Assembly (NCBI GenBank): GCA_008711295.1
Contig: VUYV01000016.1
Span: 3,996,383 to 4,060,382 of the forward strand
Direction: 5' to 3'
Length of the DNA: 64,000 nt
DNA from: Anarhynchus alexandrinus
Taxonomy: Eukaryota > Chordata > Aves > Charadriiformes > Charadriidae
Part shown: piece after piece, positions 47,610 to 59,942 of the stretch
How positions within the stretch are numbered: the stretch's first letter is position 1
Layout: each line of letters begins with the position of its first letter
Made by a program: the position numbers and the translations under genes
Notes under the pieces: model-generated
Told to the model about the DNA's origin: nothing
Databases searched by the model: none
What the model saw: the letters and a program-made list of their open reading frames with translations, nothing else

Positions 47610-47728
47610 AGCTGATGTGCAGGGAAATTAAATGATTTGCACAGGGTCAGGAATGGTAGAGCTGAAGACTGAATCCAAGTGTCTTGAAACCACTCCAGTA
47701 ACTCAACCACAAGGCCACCATTCCTTCG
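47610..47728 (-). repeat. MIR-type SINE relic (antisense)
   Basis: AAGCTGATGTGCAGGGAAATTAAATGATTTGCACAGGGTCAGGAATGGTAGAGCTGAAGACTGAATCCAAGTGTCTTGAAACCAC-type sequence, then AACCACAAGGCCACCATTCCTT, follows the reversed MIR core (gaggcacagagaggttaagtgacttgcccaaggtcacacag, gcagagctgggaattgaacccaggtct, taaccactaggccatcct). The match extends over nearly the full core, so it is well supported. Confidence 0.7.
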
Positions 47729-47787
47729 TAGCATATTTTCCTTTGACTCTAGCAGCTTTTGCAGCTGGCTGGCTTTGTAGAGCAGAT

Positions 47788-47855
47788 CCAAAGCTCACTG
47801 AAGTCAGTGGGAGTCCACTTACTGATTTCCAGCAGACTTTGGATCAGGCCCATTA
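47788..47855. repeat. Ancient amniote repeat fragment
   Basis: CTCACTGAAGTCAGTGGGAGTCCAC, then TTTCCAGCAGACTTTGGATCAGGCCC, corresponds to the old amniote motif gcccattgaagtcaatgggagtctttccattgacttcaatgggctttggatcaggccc. I recognise the motif from reptile genomes; the family name is uncertain. Confidence 0.55.
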
Positions 47856-48504
47856 GGTGTTTTTTTCCTATATGCTAGAAAGAATAGTTCCATCTTTTAA
47901 TGCTCCCTTTACCTGTCCCTGTTGTGTATTAGCAAAGCTGTACAGTTTGAGATTAGGGTTGTTTATTTTACCTTGTAAGGACCCCTGGCAACTGTTGGAA
48001 AACACTGATAAAAACCAAGGTTATTGCTCCCATCTCCACACTGGAAATTTCTGCTCCCTCAGAGCACAGCTACATAAACAGCTGATTTGGCATTTAGCAC
48101 GAAGGAAGGAACGGAAACGCCTGGCAGGGTGGTGGGAATGAGTTATTGGAGGTGATGGGGGAAGGGCCAGAGCCTTGGAGCAGAGCTACTGCCGGTGGAA
48201 GAAGCTGTGCTGGATGCTGAACCCACTGTTTCTGTGGCTGCAGCCTCTTTGAAGAGATGGGAACTATCAGATGTGGGTGGGAAGGAATCTCTTCAACCGC
48301 TAATAAAATGTTCATCACTGATCACCCAGTTAGTATTTAGCAGCTGTATGTGAAGATTTCCTTTAGTTCCCCAGGGTCAGTACTATCCAATGCCATTTCC
48401 CCAGACTGCAAAAATGATGGGTGAGAATTCACTGCTTCTTTTTACATTCCCGTATTTCCCCATGTGAGCTGATACCTGTTTTTGTTAGCAGACTTGTTTC
48501 TGCT
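47856..48504. other. Unique spacer
   Basis: Nothing recognisable; frames of 70-95 codons without family resemblance. Confidence 0.45.
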
Positions 48505-48575
48505 CATGAAGAATTTGATCCTGTTCTTTATGAAATCAATGGCCAAGTTACCAGTGGCTTCTGTGGGATGGTTTT
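48505..48575. repeat. Ancient amniote repeat fragment
   Basis: GAAGAATTTGATCCTGTTC, then TATGAAATCAATGGCCAAGTTACCAGTGGCTTCTGTGGGATGG, resembles the amniote repeat motif gagaatttggccctg, tgaagtcaatggcaaaactcccattgacttcagtggggc. Order and spacing fit; diverged. Confidence 0.5.
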
Positions 48576-51500
48576 GTTAGGTTTTCTCTGTGAGGGAGGG
48601 AGAAGGCTGAGCAGAGCTGAACACAAAGCTGATGTGCACCAAAACCTATCAAAATTTCAGTTGTGTTTGTTGACTGTGTTTGGCTTTTGATCTTACCCAA
48701 AGACTATTGAAACTGTCATTTAGATGAGGTAGTCAGTCTACTGCAACTGCAGTGTAGTCATTATCTTTATTTAAAAATATATACGGGCTAGAAACTAAAA
48801 CATGCTCCCGGCAGGTCATCTGTTAATTAGCTAATACTGCTGAAGACCCCAGAGTCCTTTTATTTTTTTTTCATATGTTTTAATTAGATTCTTAATTAAT
48901 TGTTTAAGTTGGAGACCTCATTCTTCTGAGGGCCTGGGAGCCCTCTGTATATCAGTGAAGAAAAAATATGTACTTCCAGAAAGTAATTCAGACATTTAGA
49001 TGGATGCAAGTACCTACAGTCTTCATGGTCCTGTAGTTGTTTCTACTCACTGTAGGGGGAGTTCAGGGTAGGTAAACTCTTAATTGAAGCAGTTTAGTGA
49101 AGTGCCTGAAGTTAGGTGAGATGGATTTGTGAGCTGGTGACTAGTGATTTTTCATGGACCTCACTAAACTTTCATGGAGCTGCTTAACTACAGATATGTT
49201 GTTTAATAAGGAAAAGAGAAACCTGTGGGAAAACAAAGAATATCAATAATCACACATACTTACATCTGGCAATAAAGTTTTTGGAAAAAAAATCAGTACA
49301 GCAGCTTGTTGCCTTTGAAACTTAATGCTATTAAAATGTTCAACATGAAGTTTCTATTTTTAAAATAGCAGTTGAAAGAAATGCACAAGATTAATAAGAC
49401 GCTAAATTGAAACCATGTTGGTTCATAGGTAATACAGACAAACACTGAGTTAATGGGGAAGCATTCTTCGGGAGAGCTATGCATGCGCTCCAGTTTGGGC
49501 CACTGCTTGTTTGGTTTTTATTTTGTCTTTCTTAGAAAGCAGAAGGGGGTAGAACTACCAGCCTGTTAAATCTTTTATTTCCTTTTTTAGACTGTTGTTC
49601 TGTCGAGTTTATTAAGCTTTCTGAAACTGCAGTTTGTGACAAGTTAAGACATGGTCTACCATCCCAATACATAGGGAGTCACTAATATAAACCGTTCTCC
49701 AGCAGAAGTGGACAACAGGTCTGCCTGGGGAAGGCCTTAAAGACAAACAAGGAGACATGTAGCAATCATGTAGGAAGTGATGAAAAGGAGATTTCAGTAT
49801 TGAGCTATTTACCTGGAAGGGAGAAGCTATCTGACACAGGTCTCCGAAGAGCTGTAGATCTCCCTCTCTTTTTGTTGCTTTTGGAGCAGATGCAGCTTAG
49901 AATAGATAATTCTCATCTAGCTAAAAAGCAGGAGAGAGGAGCTGCACCTCCAAGGAAGTGTTTACAAAAGCAGTTGCAGATCGAAGTTTGTTCCAAGATG
50001 ACCACAGTCTCATGCTAATAACCATAATTGACAGCCCAGAGGACTGGATGGACTCTAGTTTGTGATATTAGATGAAAAAAGGGAGTTTGAGCAGGGAAAT
50101 AGGGTATTGGTAGGTTGGACCCTGGAGAAGAGCTTTGGTTTCATTGGCACTGTGACCATTTATACAATGTCAAGATCTAACTCGCTTACTGCAGCTGAGT
50201 TAGGATGATCCATGCCAGCAGCAGAGCTGTCCCATATGGCTTTTATTTTCTCCCAGATTTTTTTTTTTTTGAAGTCTAAAGGGAACTGGCTGTGTGGTAA
50301 TAACAGAAGAATGAGCACTGGAGGACCTTGTTAGCAGCCTGAAGGAGAATATGCAGATAGTTGTTCGGTTCATGAATTGTTAGCAGAAGCAGTGAATGTT
50401 ACCAGCAGGCACTGCATGGAGCTGCGTATGGAATAACCTGCCGTGAATAAACTACACAGAACATCCAATGTATATTTACATAAGGGAGATGTCTGTAATA
50501 TATTAAAGTAATAAATGTATTTATGTACATTTATATGTGCGTTATTACCTTACACTAATACTCGAACATGGGCTCTGTATTTCATTATGAGTTTGGATCA
50601 AAATGTATCTTTATGGGGTTGAATTAAATGTGGTATTAAGGCCTGATCAACAGCATGCTGAGGATAGCAGGGTACTTTCCATTAACTGTGGTTTATATTA
50701 GTGAAGTGCCCCAAGATACTCACCGGTTCAAAAAATCAGTTAGAGATGGTTCCTGCCTCACAGTGTTGCCATTGACACCATGGCATAAGGAATGGGCAGG
50801 GAGGAGCAGACTCGTTCATGCAGCGTGGGTGACAGACGTGAGAAAAGAACCAAGAACTTACTGGAACAGAAAGACAAGATAAAGCCAGGGCAATTTCTGC
50901 TGCGCCACAGATCAAGGTGCTCTCAGTCAACTCCAGTGATGGCCACAGCCTCCTTCCATGCTGATATGACCTCTAAGACATGCTTCGCAAGACCAGATCT
51001 CTGGCTACTCCTCTGAGGATGTTTGGTTTTCAGCTGAACCCTGCATGTCTCGTAACAAGCTTTGGGTCTCAGTTTTGTGGTTATGGTTTGTGTTTTATGA
51101 ATCTTATTTCTTAGGTGATGGAGATTGGTAATGGGGTCAGTGATGAGAACCTTGGGGAAGGCCATGGATATGTGAGGAAGGATCTGCTAGTGTTTAACAA
51201 CAAAACAAGAAAATCTTTCCAGCTTACTCTTATGATTGCTCTGCCTTTGTATATGACGTTACATAAATTGCAAAGCTTCAATAACTTAAGCTCTGCAAAA
51301 CATCCAGATGAATGACAGGAACACAGGTACAAACTACCTCGTGGTGGCATTGCTAATTAAATCCTTTCTTTCTCACCAAAGTTGTTCAGTATTAAAGAAA
51401 AACAAACAGAAATGTCACAATTTTGAATGTTAGAGGAAGAAACCCCGATTTTTTCTCATTGACCAGATGTCTCATTTTCACAGATGCTGATCTATTTACT

Positions 51501-53054
51501 CGAGCACTTTGGACTCTCAAAGTGATTATTTAGGTGTTATGTGCTGTTGGTAGAGTTGGTTGGGAACTAGACCTTTCTCTATTGAAGTAAAATTGGAAGT
51601 TTCAAAATGGGTTTGCATACCCCATCAGGATATCAGGTGCTCACTGAGTTTGGAGTGAGTCAGACACTCGCTGTGCAGGGGGTAGTCTGAGAAGTTTCAC
51701 TTTGGAGGTGTCAAAACATTTTGATTCTGAAATTTGAAAATATGCCATCGGATAATACTGATTTTATATTATCATATAGTATAGTATAACGGTTTAATAC
51801 TGAATAAAGTATAACAGTATGCACACGTGGTATATATTAACATTTGTTTTCATGTAATATATGTATAAATTGAAACAATGAAATACAGTGATATGGTGAG
51901 AATAAAATGCATGAGGCAAGATTAACTCAGAAGGTTAAAACATTTAGCTGAAATCCATTTCTGCAAAATAATTTGGTTTCAAAAAAATGGTATTTATTAT
52001 GTAAAACTACTGCATCAAACTGCTCCTCGCTTTCAACCGAGTTTCATTATTATAAGTGAAACCAGTGATGCCCAACAATTTCCATTGTGGCAGCCTCTAA
52101 TGTTGTTAAACTTTTGCCATGCATGCTGAAATCGTACATGCTGAGGTCTGCTTCAGGCTGAATTTCTTCGGAAACGATAGGCAGAAACACTTCAGCAGTT
52201 TCTTAAACTGAGCGCAGGGAAGAATACATTATTTTGCTTACATTAAAATGTGTTACAGCTGTTTCAGAGAAGAGCCTTAAAAAGGACTGGAAATCAGGAC
52301 ACTGGGGAGGACTTTTTGCCTCCCATGTGTGTGCCCCGCTCTGCCCAAGGTGTGAACTTGTGTGGTGTTCACACATTCTCTGCGTTAGAGCTCAGCAGCT
52401 AAACTCTGTTGGCCCAAGGACGGTTTGGTGAAACCAGGGACTCGTATCTATTTTTTATATCACTTTTACTGTTCAATTATGTAGGCAAGGTTTGGAAGGA
52501 ACACTAGCTTCAGGTACCCTGTGTTCTTGATTGATTTCATTAGTTATTTATTCCTTTTTACTAATGAAAAAACAGCTGATCTGCAGAAAAGTGAGTTTGT
52601 TACATGGGACATCTGCCATTCTTTCTGTTCTGCCTTCACCCAAGTCCAAGTTTTAACGCAGGCTCAGTGGGACGATGCTCTCCTCATTGCCAAAGAGGAG
52701 CTGGCAGTGCCAGAGATCTAATCAGGTGGTGACACCAAGGACTAGCGGAGATGTTTGTGAACATGGAAAAAGTAGTTCTCCTGGCTCTCCCAGCCAAATG
52801 ACTGGCCAGAAGTAAGGTTTCGATTATAAGCAGAGCTAAAGTATGTTTGCGTTAATGACAGATCTGTCAGCCGAAGTGCAGGCACTCTAACGAGGATACG
52901 TGTGATGGGATTGCGTGCGCGTTGCTAATTCACTTGACATAGCTGCTTACTTGAGTTTGGTTAATTAAGATGGATGATCTCTGTTGGCTGAGAAGCGGCA
53001 TCATTGAACCCAAATTTCTGCTAGAAGTTTAAGATTGCAGTGTTTCCTGGGCTG
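48576..53054. other. Non-coding unique sequence
   Basis: A TTAATTAG-rich patch (48.80-48.91 kb) may be regulatory. There is a T13 run at 50258-50270. AT-rich low-complexity sequence lies at 50.46-50.64 and 51.73-52.02 kb. No exon is recognised. Confidence 0.55.
48775..48910. promoter_or_regulatory. Homeodomain-site-rich AT patch
   Basis: CTGTTAATTAGCTAATA near 48820-48836, TTTTAATTAGATT near 48878-48891 and CTTAATTAATTG near 48891-48902 give three TAATTA-type cores within about 80 bases. Enhancer function is inference. Confidence 0.25.
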
Positions 53055-53360
53055 CTGGGTGTCAGGAGTACCCCGAAGGCGCTGGGCTGGGGTCCCTGTG
53101 GCAGAGGTGAGGGACGTGCAGCAGGCGGTCGGCGATAAGGCCGAATGGGCGGGTTTCAGCCATTTCTGGGAGCCCCAGGATCTCTGAAAATGGTCAGGAA
53201 CCCATTTGTGGCTGATTTCTCATTATTTGTGCTGGGCAGCGCTGCCGCTGCCTGTGTGATGGTGGGTGCCCCGGTGTGGGCCGCGCTGTGAGGGGAGGCC
53301 GGGGCTGCCCCGCCCGCTTCCAGCCGCCACTCCACAGGGCACAGCTCTGTGCAGCCTATA
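53055..53360. other. CpG-rich islet without recognisable gene
   Basis: By eye I count about 19 CpG in roughly 300 bases, against very few in the flanks. They are grouped at about 53.12-53.15 kb (GGCGGTCGGCGATAAGGCCG) and 53.24-53.33 kb (CCGCGCTG, CCCCGCCCGC). No known protein is encoded. It could be a small CpG island, an orphan promoter of a non-coding transcript or a GC-biased conversion patch. Confidence 0.5.
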
Positions 53361-54006
53361 CGCAGAATCGACAGGATTAATAATGTTTGAAGTACTTCTA
53401 ATAAATTCCTTCAATTTGAGGGAAGTTATTGAAATCTCCTGTTTCAGAAAGGTAATAATATTTTGCCAGTTTTATTTTTGTTTGTTATTTTTACCTTAAT
53501 GGAACTAGTCTATATCAGTAGGAAAATACTACGGGAATTCATTTTTCTGAACACAAATTTTTTCGTACTGGCCTATTCTGTGGGAATCCCAGTGCTATCC
53601 AAGCGTGAACTCCTTTCTATAATCTTGCCTCCTGAAGGATAAATGAGCTTAGCTCTCATTTATTTTTACTCTGGTTCTGAGTTTGAACACACCAGGGCCC
53701 ACTTTCTCCTTTTGGCTCGTGTGTTGTCCCCAGGGGCCTGTCACTTCTGCACGGGCTCTACATGTGGAGTGGAATGTAACCTGGTCGTCCAGGGCAGGCT
53801 GCTAATTACAGCTTTAATTTTATTGTGTTTAGGAGGAGACAGATATCCAACCTTTTCTTACTTGTAACTACGGGTCTGAAGAAAGGCACGATAGCAGATA
53901 AGGTGTGCTGACAGACAAGATGGCCCCAATGGCACATTGCCCATCAGGTGAGTAAAACCTGCTATTGATGAGCTGTATGAAAGGATAACTATTACTATAA
54001 CAATAC

Positions 54007-54036
54007 ATGTAGATAGATACAGCTATGTATCTACAT
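54007..54036. other. Imperfect 30-base palindrome
   Basis: ATGTAGATA (54007-54015) and TATCTACAT (54028-54036) are exact inverted copies flanking an AGCT-centred core that is also largely symmetric. A cruciform or dyad site is possible. Confidence 0.6.
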
Positions 54037-54050
54037 ACACATATAGTCAT

Positions 54051-54077
54051 TACACACACACGCACACACGTATGTAT
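54051..54077 (+). repeat. CA-rich microsatellite
   Basis: TACACACACACGCACACACGTATGTAT; alternating purine-pyrimidine tract with two CpG interruptions, of the Z-DNA-prone type. Confidence 0.7.
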
Positions 54078-54627
54078 TTGTTTCTATGTGGTGTTAACAG
54101 GATCAGTTCCAAAAGGATTTAGAAAAGAGGAGAAAAGGTGTGTTTTATGTTATTCATGTGCTTGCTTATGTACATGCTTCATTTCCTATGGGGACTTCTT
54201 AAAGGAGTTACTAATGTGTAAGCACTGCAACTTAAAAGAAACCAACTGGAATCTAAATAGTTTCTTATAATGCTTACAATTTTGTGATAAGCAAAAAAAA
54301 CCCCGCACTTTGAGGCAACAGAAATGATCTATTATTTTACAAGAAACGAGCTATTATCATACGTTAAGAAAATAAAAGCAAAGGTCTGCTCTTAGCTGTA
54401 AATACTGCAAAAATTATTTTTATTTTGAAAATGGTCAGCTGTGGTTTTGTTAGTTGCAAATTGTTGCAGCTCCATTGCTTTGAAAGGGAAACAGCTTATT
54501 TATATCAGCTGAAGATCTGTCTTCACATTGTTGATGTTTTATTCAGAATTCTTGGATCACAGTACATTAGAAATCGCTGTGGTAGATTTACCATAAACAT
54601 TCAGGTTCTGTGGTGCATTATTCCTCG

Positions 54628-54885
54628 ACTAATCCCATTGATTTCAGAGGCTTAAAAGTACTCCAGAGGACAGATTCCTCTGGAAAGAGGAAAAGCTGAT
54701 CAGTCTTGAAATATGGTTACAGGGAGTATTACCACAGCCTGCTTTCAGCATGGTGATGAACTTAATTGCTATAGCATCAGCTCTTTTCCTTGTTCTATGC
54801 ACTATTTTTTGCCAATCCTGTTGGGCCCAGTACAGCACCTCTTGAAATTGATAGGAGCCTTTCCACTGACTTCATCAGGTCTTGG
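54628..54885. repeat. Ancient amniote repeat fragments
   Basis: Two pieces are recognisable. AATCCCATTGATTTCAGAGGCTTAAAAGTACTCC lies at 54631-54664. CCTGTTGGGCCCAGTACAGCACCTCTTGAAATTGATAGGAGCCTTTCCACTGACTTCATCAGGTCTTGG-type sequence lies at 54817-54886. Both resemble the cccattgacttcaatggg / ggatcaggccc amniote family found also at 47788. The stretch between them is not alignable by eye. Confidence 0.5.
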
Positions 54886-57800
54886 GTGTTTAGGGATCTT
54901 GAACTACATCAAATAGCAGCTATTAATGTAGCTTGGCCTTCTTCCAGCTTTAGTTATTGCCTGTGGTGCTTATACAATCTGTTTGGTATATAATTTTCTC
55001 TCATTTCATAAAAGAGAGAGAATGACTCAGAGCCATGCTATGCCATTTGGTATTTTTGTTTCTATATCGTGACTTGCCTTTGTATTCCAAGAAGATAAAT
55101 CCAACAGCCATCTAGTTACTGACCCTTTCTATACATGTTTATGTATATGAACGCTGCTGTGACATTTACATGACTGGCCAAAATGATTATGAAAGTTCAA
55201 AGCCGTGTTCGTGCTCTCTTAAAGTACTAATTTTTCAAAATTGGCACAGATGTTTGGTGCTGTTGGAAGAAAAAAACCCCAAACCTGGGGCAATGGAAGG
55301 GTCTAGTTTTGGTGCTGAGGGTGTTTCAGAAATGGAGCTGGTTGAAATATTTTCAATTTTAAGATGGTGTAAGCCCTTTTTATTTAAATTTTGGGCAAAG
55401 GGGAAAAATAATAAAGAAAATAACTGCACAAAATATTTCAGTTTTGTAGTTTGCCCATTTCTGCACTCTGTTAAGCGTTGAAGAGCAGGGACATGGTCAA
55501 CAATGAGCCTACTGGTGTCACAGGTACATGAGTTTGGTATTGTAGATGCTGTGTGTGTTTTCTGCACTACTGATTGAAGAAGGCAAGAAGACCATCCAAA
55601 GTTTGGTAGCTCTCATCACACTAGGAGTTTTCTCCCAGCTCAATTTCAACCAGCAGTTTGTCCTACTTTCTGCTTTTTCCTTCTGGTTATTTGAATGAAA
55701 CAGGTGTTTCACAGAAAGATTGAGTGCTTACAGCTCTAATCTCTGTCTCTCACAAACGGATCTTTTGTACTGTCTGGTGGATTAATAGGGGGTTAGGTGC
55801 TTAAAAAAATAAACAATGAGTGCAAACAGTGGGAAGGAAGGGGGAAGGAATAAAGCTGCATGTGGTTGATGAGCGAGATGATGTCATTTATTTAGCAGAG
55901 GTGATACAGTAGTCAAGAGATGCTATGAGATGAAGGGCTTCTTTTAAGGAAATAGGGTAGTACACAACCGAGGAGTAGTACACCACCAGGCGTGAAGCAA
56001 ACCGCAGCATATCTGTTAGTGGCCAATGAAAAAAGTTCATTGGTTTTGAAGCCTTGGAGCTCAGGTGCAGTGAAAGAGAATAGGGGCTCATTGTTAAGGC
56101 AAGGATCGGCACTCCCTTTTGTCTGATCCCCTGCCCCCCTCCTCCTCTGGCACTGCAATAATAATATCTTGTCACTCCTAAGACATGCTGGCATAGATCA
56201 TGTTCACTGATGGATGTTCAGTCAATGAATGTACTAAAATGGTTTGTTTCTGTTGATGTATGTCTTTGTAGACTCCTCTAATGGGAATGTAAATAAATGA
56301 ACCCTTCACCAGTGATTTCTTTCACTGTAGTCCAGTTTAACCCCTGAGTGCCTCCCTGCTAGAAGGCACTCCAAATGCTTTGCTGCCTTACATTACTACG
56401 GCTTTTGCCTTTTTCTTGAGTTTCATGTATTCCATTTGCTGTCTGAGTGCACAGGCAACTTCCTATATGTGGATGCAAGTAATTTTTTTTAAACCTGTAT
56501 TCAGTAAAACAAAGTTGAGAAATTAAGATGGGCAGTCAAGAAAGGTAAGGGCCTAATGTCCACTGAGACTGTTGAAAAGATTTTTCATGGTTTCCGTGGG
56601 AACTGTAGAGGTGACGACAAGCTCTTGAGATTCATTTCTTTTAAACTGTGTGTGAGATCTGGTTTATATGGGGTTGTGAATCATAGAACTGGAACATTTT
56701 TCTGTGGTTAGTTCTCACCAGCATGTAAATTCTACAGTGGTACTTGTCTTTAAGACACTGGAATTCAAAATCATCATAAGAAAATACCCAGAATAAATCT
56801 ATTTACTCTTAATGATAAAATAGGTTTTACAGAGAAGATAGGCTCTAATGTATTTATTCTCAAGAGATTTTTTTCACCATAAGTGGTATGGGAAGGAGAG
56901 TTTTGAAAGAAGATTAACATAGTTTTCACAGTTCCCTTCTAAACTTTGAAGTGCTCGTACTTGGACAGTTTACCTACACTACGGGAAATGCCATCTTCCA
57001 TAATTGTGCATTTAAAGAACCATTTAATGACCACTGGCTAAACCCCATTTCTTCAAGTCTTCACTTAAAGAGGATTCTTTTCCAGACAAACTTGTAGATC
57101 AGCAGTAAGGAGCTGCTGGTGAAGACAGAAATGGAAGGTAACAGGCCTATTGCTGTCAGTGTAATTTCAATTGACATTTGGAAAAATTACAGAACTGATT
57201 GCAGTTCCCCTCCATTTGCATAATCAGACAAATCAGTCATGGAATAAGATATGTTTGCATAGCAGAGATTGAGAATGGTGGAATATCACAGAAATGCTCA
57301 CCAAGTGCAGAGCACTATCTGATATGATCTGTGTAACCTCATTACAAGTTCATGTGTCGGGACAACATACTGTCATCGTATCATACATTTGGAGCAAAGA
57401 CAATTAAAAACAGCCTTCTCCCACTTCAGCCTCTTGCACGTAGGAGATGCAAATGCCAGGTTTTGCCTGGAGACTAGCTATTGACAGAGATCATCCCTTC
57501 CTGAAATGCTTTTGCTAAATCTTGTCTGTTCTGGAGTTTTCCATGCAAATGTACTCAGTGAGGGAGAAAATCCTCTTTTTAAAATATGCTATTTATTTTT
57601 TAGCCTATGTGTTTGCAGACCCTGCTAATAAAGTGCTGTTTAAAAGCTGTGTTCTAGAATGGGGAACTTTGTACCTCCACCCCATTCTCCTATATATTTA
57701 TTGTAGTGGAAACCTAAGAAATTTATTGAATACTTGTCCATGAGGACACTGGAACAGAGCATCCAGTATCTCCATATCATTCCTTCGTTATTTATGGTTG

Positions 57801-59819
57801 CAGTGTAGTAACATGCAGCACCAGATGTGAATAAGAAGGAGGGATGCAAAAGAGCACTTCAAATGGCTGTGATGAATAGTTGAAAGTGAACAGAGGAGCT
57901 TTTAGAACTCCTTTAAAGAAAGCCTAATGCTCTGCTTCCCTAAGCAGCAGGCTACTGATGATGGAAAAGTCACAGACATACCTGCAGAGATTTGGGAAGC
58001 TCTTGTTTCAGTGGGTCTTTATGGCAGCTAAAAAAAATTTCCTGTGCTCCTGCCAGCTTGGTTGGTGTGTCCAGCATGCTTTTTTCTTCTTTGCATTTTG
58101 CTCCATAAGGACAACATGCAATGACTTGAACAGTGCTGACTTCCAAACTGTGTTTATTCTTAGTTAGCTACCTCCACCAAGACCAGGCCCTACTTGTATC
58201 TGGTACTTTACCATATAGTGCCAGGATGGGTATATTGTAAGTGATGTCATACAGAGGGAAGAATTTTGCTGGCAAAATAATTATTTTTCATCAAGACTGT
58301 TGCCAATGAGACTGAATTCAAATTTCATGTGGTCATAATCTTCCTGTCCAATGCACCATCAAGGTGGGAAATATCAAAGACTTGAGCAGTGCTATGTTGA
58401 TGACTGTTTTCTCCTGGCTGCATTTGATGTCTAATGGTAGCATTAAATACGATGTCCCGAAAGCCTTTCCTTCTTTGCCTTATTAAAACCAAATGGTGAC
58501 ATTTTGTTTGACAGGCATTACCCATATTTCTCTGATGGTGCCCTTGAAATCCAACATGATTATAAATTATGAATGAAGCACTTTCTGTCCTCTTCCTGCA
58601 TTACCATGATTTTTAACAAGCTTTCTAAAATGTTCTGGATTCAGACTAAAAAATGTTGGCTTTTCCAACCATCAGATTCCTTGATTCAATTTTTTTCTCC
58701 TTCTTTGGCAACATGATTTGAAAAATTCAGCAAAAAAATTTTGACAGATGTAAAGGATTTTTTTTAAGGAATTGTTCAAGCTTTAAGTGAGTCTGTTGTC
58801 TGAGTACAGCTAAAATTGTTTAAAGTGGAATCAAACAGCAGTCTTTGTGTACTCTGAGCTCTGCAGGAGTACGTGTCCGAGGAGGATGCAATGTACTGCA
58901 AGCAAATGGCAGAGTGCTCCTCCTCCTCGTGCCCACTGACACTGAGCTACCGCTTCATGCTGGCTCCATGGGCTTTCTCCCTCCTGCCACTTCCACTTCC
59001 TACTGCAGTGGGTGTGTGCACTTTAGGGACCGAGTAGATGCTCTGTGGGTGGCTGAATCCTGGAGGTGAGGGTGAGCTTGCTGTGTGGAAGTGGAGTCAG
59101 TGAGAGCCTGTAGGTATTACGGCGCGTGGGCAGCAGGGCGTGTAAAAACATGGTGTGTACAACTGGCCTGAGCATCAGTGCTGCCTTAACTGATGATTTC
59201 CTTGGTTTGTGCTGATTGCATGGATAGGAAAATGCACTTGAAGAGCTTTAGCTCTTCAGTTAACACAGTTTTTGTGTGGGTGAACTAATTGGCGTAGCAG
59301 GCCACACCTCTTCACGCAGACATTTAGGAAATGGTAAAGCAAATAAGCCTGGTGGTGCCAAAATCAGAGCGATAGCTGATGAAGCCCTGATGGGGAGAAC
59401 AGCCAAATAGCATGAATGGAATGTCAGTAAGTACAGAAGTTAAAAATACACATCTCAAACCTTGAGGACACTCTGGGGACTAAGAAGCTATATTGATACT
59501 AGACTTCAAAAGATCCAAATAAACAGCAGGATTTTCTCAATGCACAGAAGTACATACTTGTGATCTCAGAGAGGTGTTATTTCTGCACTGCAAATCTCGA
59601 GACAGATACCTAAAAAAACAGTCTAGATAAGTTGCTTCTTATTTAATTTACATTTATAATTGCTCTTATTTTATTTTCATTTATCTTAGAAACTTAGTTT
59701 TAGATTCATATGGTGAATCTCAAATTTGCATGTTTCTGGACATACAACACTACTTTAGTGCTTGTTTAGGGGAGAATGTGTGGCTTGTGTGGGTACTGAG
59801 CAGCATTTCAGAGCACTAG
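54886..59819. other. Non-coding unique sequence with octamer cluster
   Basis: Three exact octamers lie at 57214-57221 (reverse), 57447-57454 and 57543-57550. Overlapping open frames at 55.2-56.2 kb have no recognisable domains. No exon, transposon or RNA gene is seen. Confidence 0.55.
57170..57555. promoter_or_regulatory. Candidate POU-motif cluster
   Basis: ATTTGCAT (57214-57221), ATGCAAAT (57447-57454) and ATGCAAAT (57543-57550) lie within 340 bases; an ATGTTTGCAT near 57250 is a weaker relative. The motifs are directly visible; enhancer activity is inferred. Confidence 0.3.
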
Positions 59820-59942
59820 AATTCAGCTTGTGTCTATGCTGGATGACCTTGGGCAAGTAAAGCAGGAATAATAACATTGATTTGCTTTGTGAGATACTTT
59901 GAGATCCACAGATGAAAAATACCAGAGAAGAGAGAGGTGTTA
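59820..59942 (+). repeat. MIR-type SINE relic
   Basis: GCTGGATGACCTTGGGCAAGT, AAGCAGGAATAATAACATTGATTTGC, then TGAGATACTTTGAGATCCACAGATGAAAAATACCAGAGAAG follow the amniote MIR consensus (gtgaccttgggcaagtcac, aaaatggggataataatactta, gtgctttgagatcctcagatgaaaggcgctatagaag). Collinear over about 120 bases in the sense orientation; confident. Confidence 0.72.

Larger units (their letters stand above)
53361..54627. other. Non-coding sequence with palindrome and CA repeat
   Basis: A strong donor-like CAGGTGAGTAAA occurs at 53946-53957 after three frames containing stops. An imperfect palindrome at 54007-54036 and a CA run at 54051-54070 follow. No coding exon. Confidence 0.5.

Noticed and set aside
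53833..53948. Possible exon between TTTAG and CAG|GTGAGT
   Set aside because: The donor is strong, but every frame contains stops; at best a non-coding exon.
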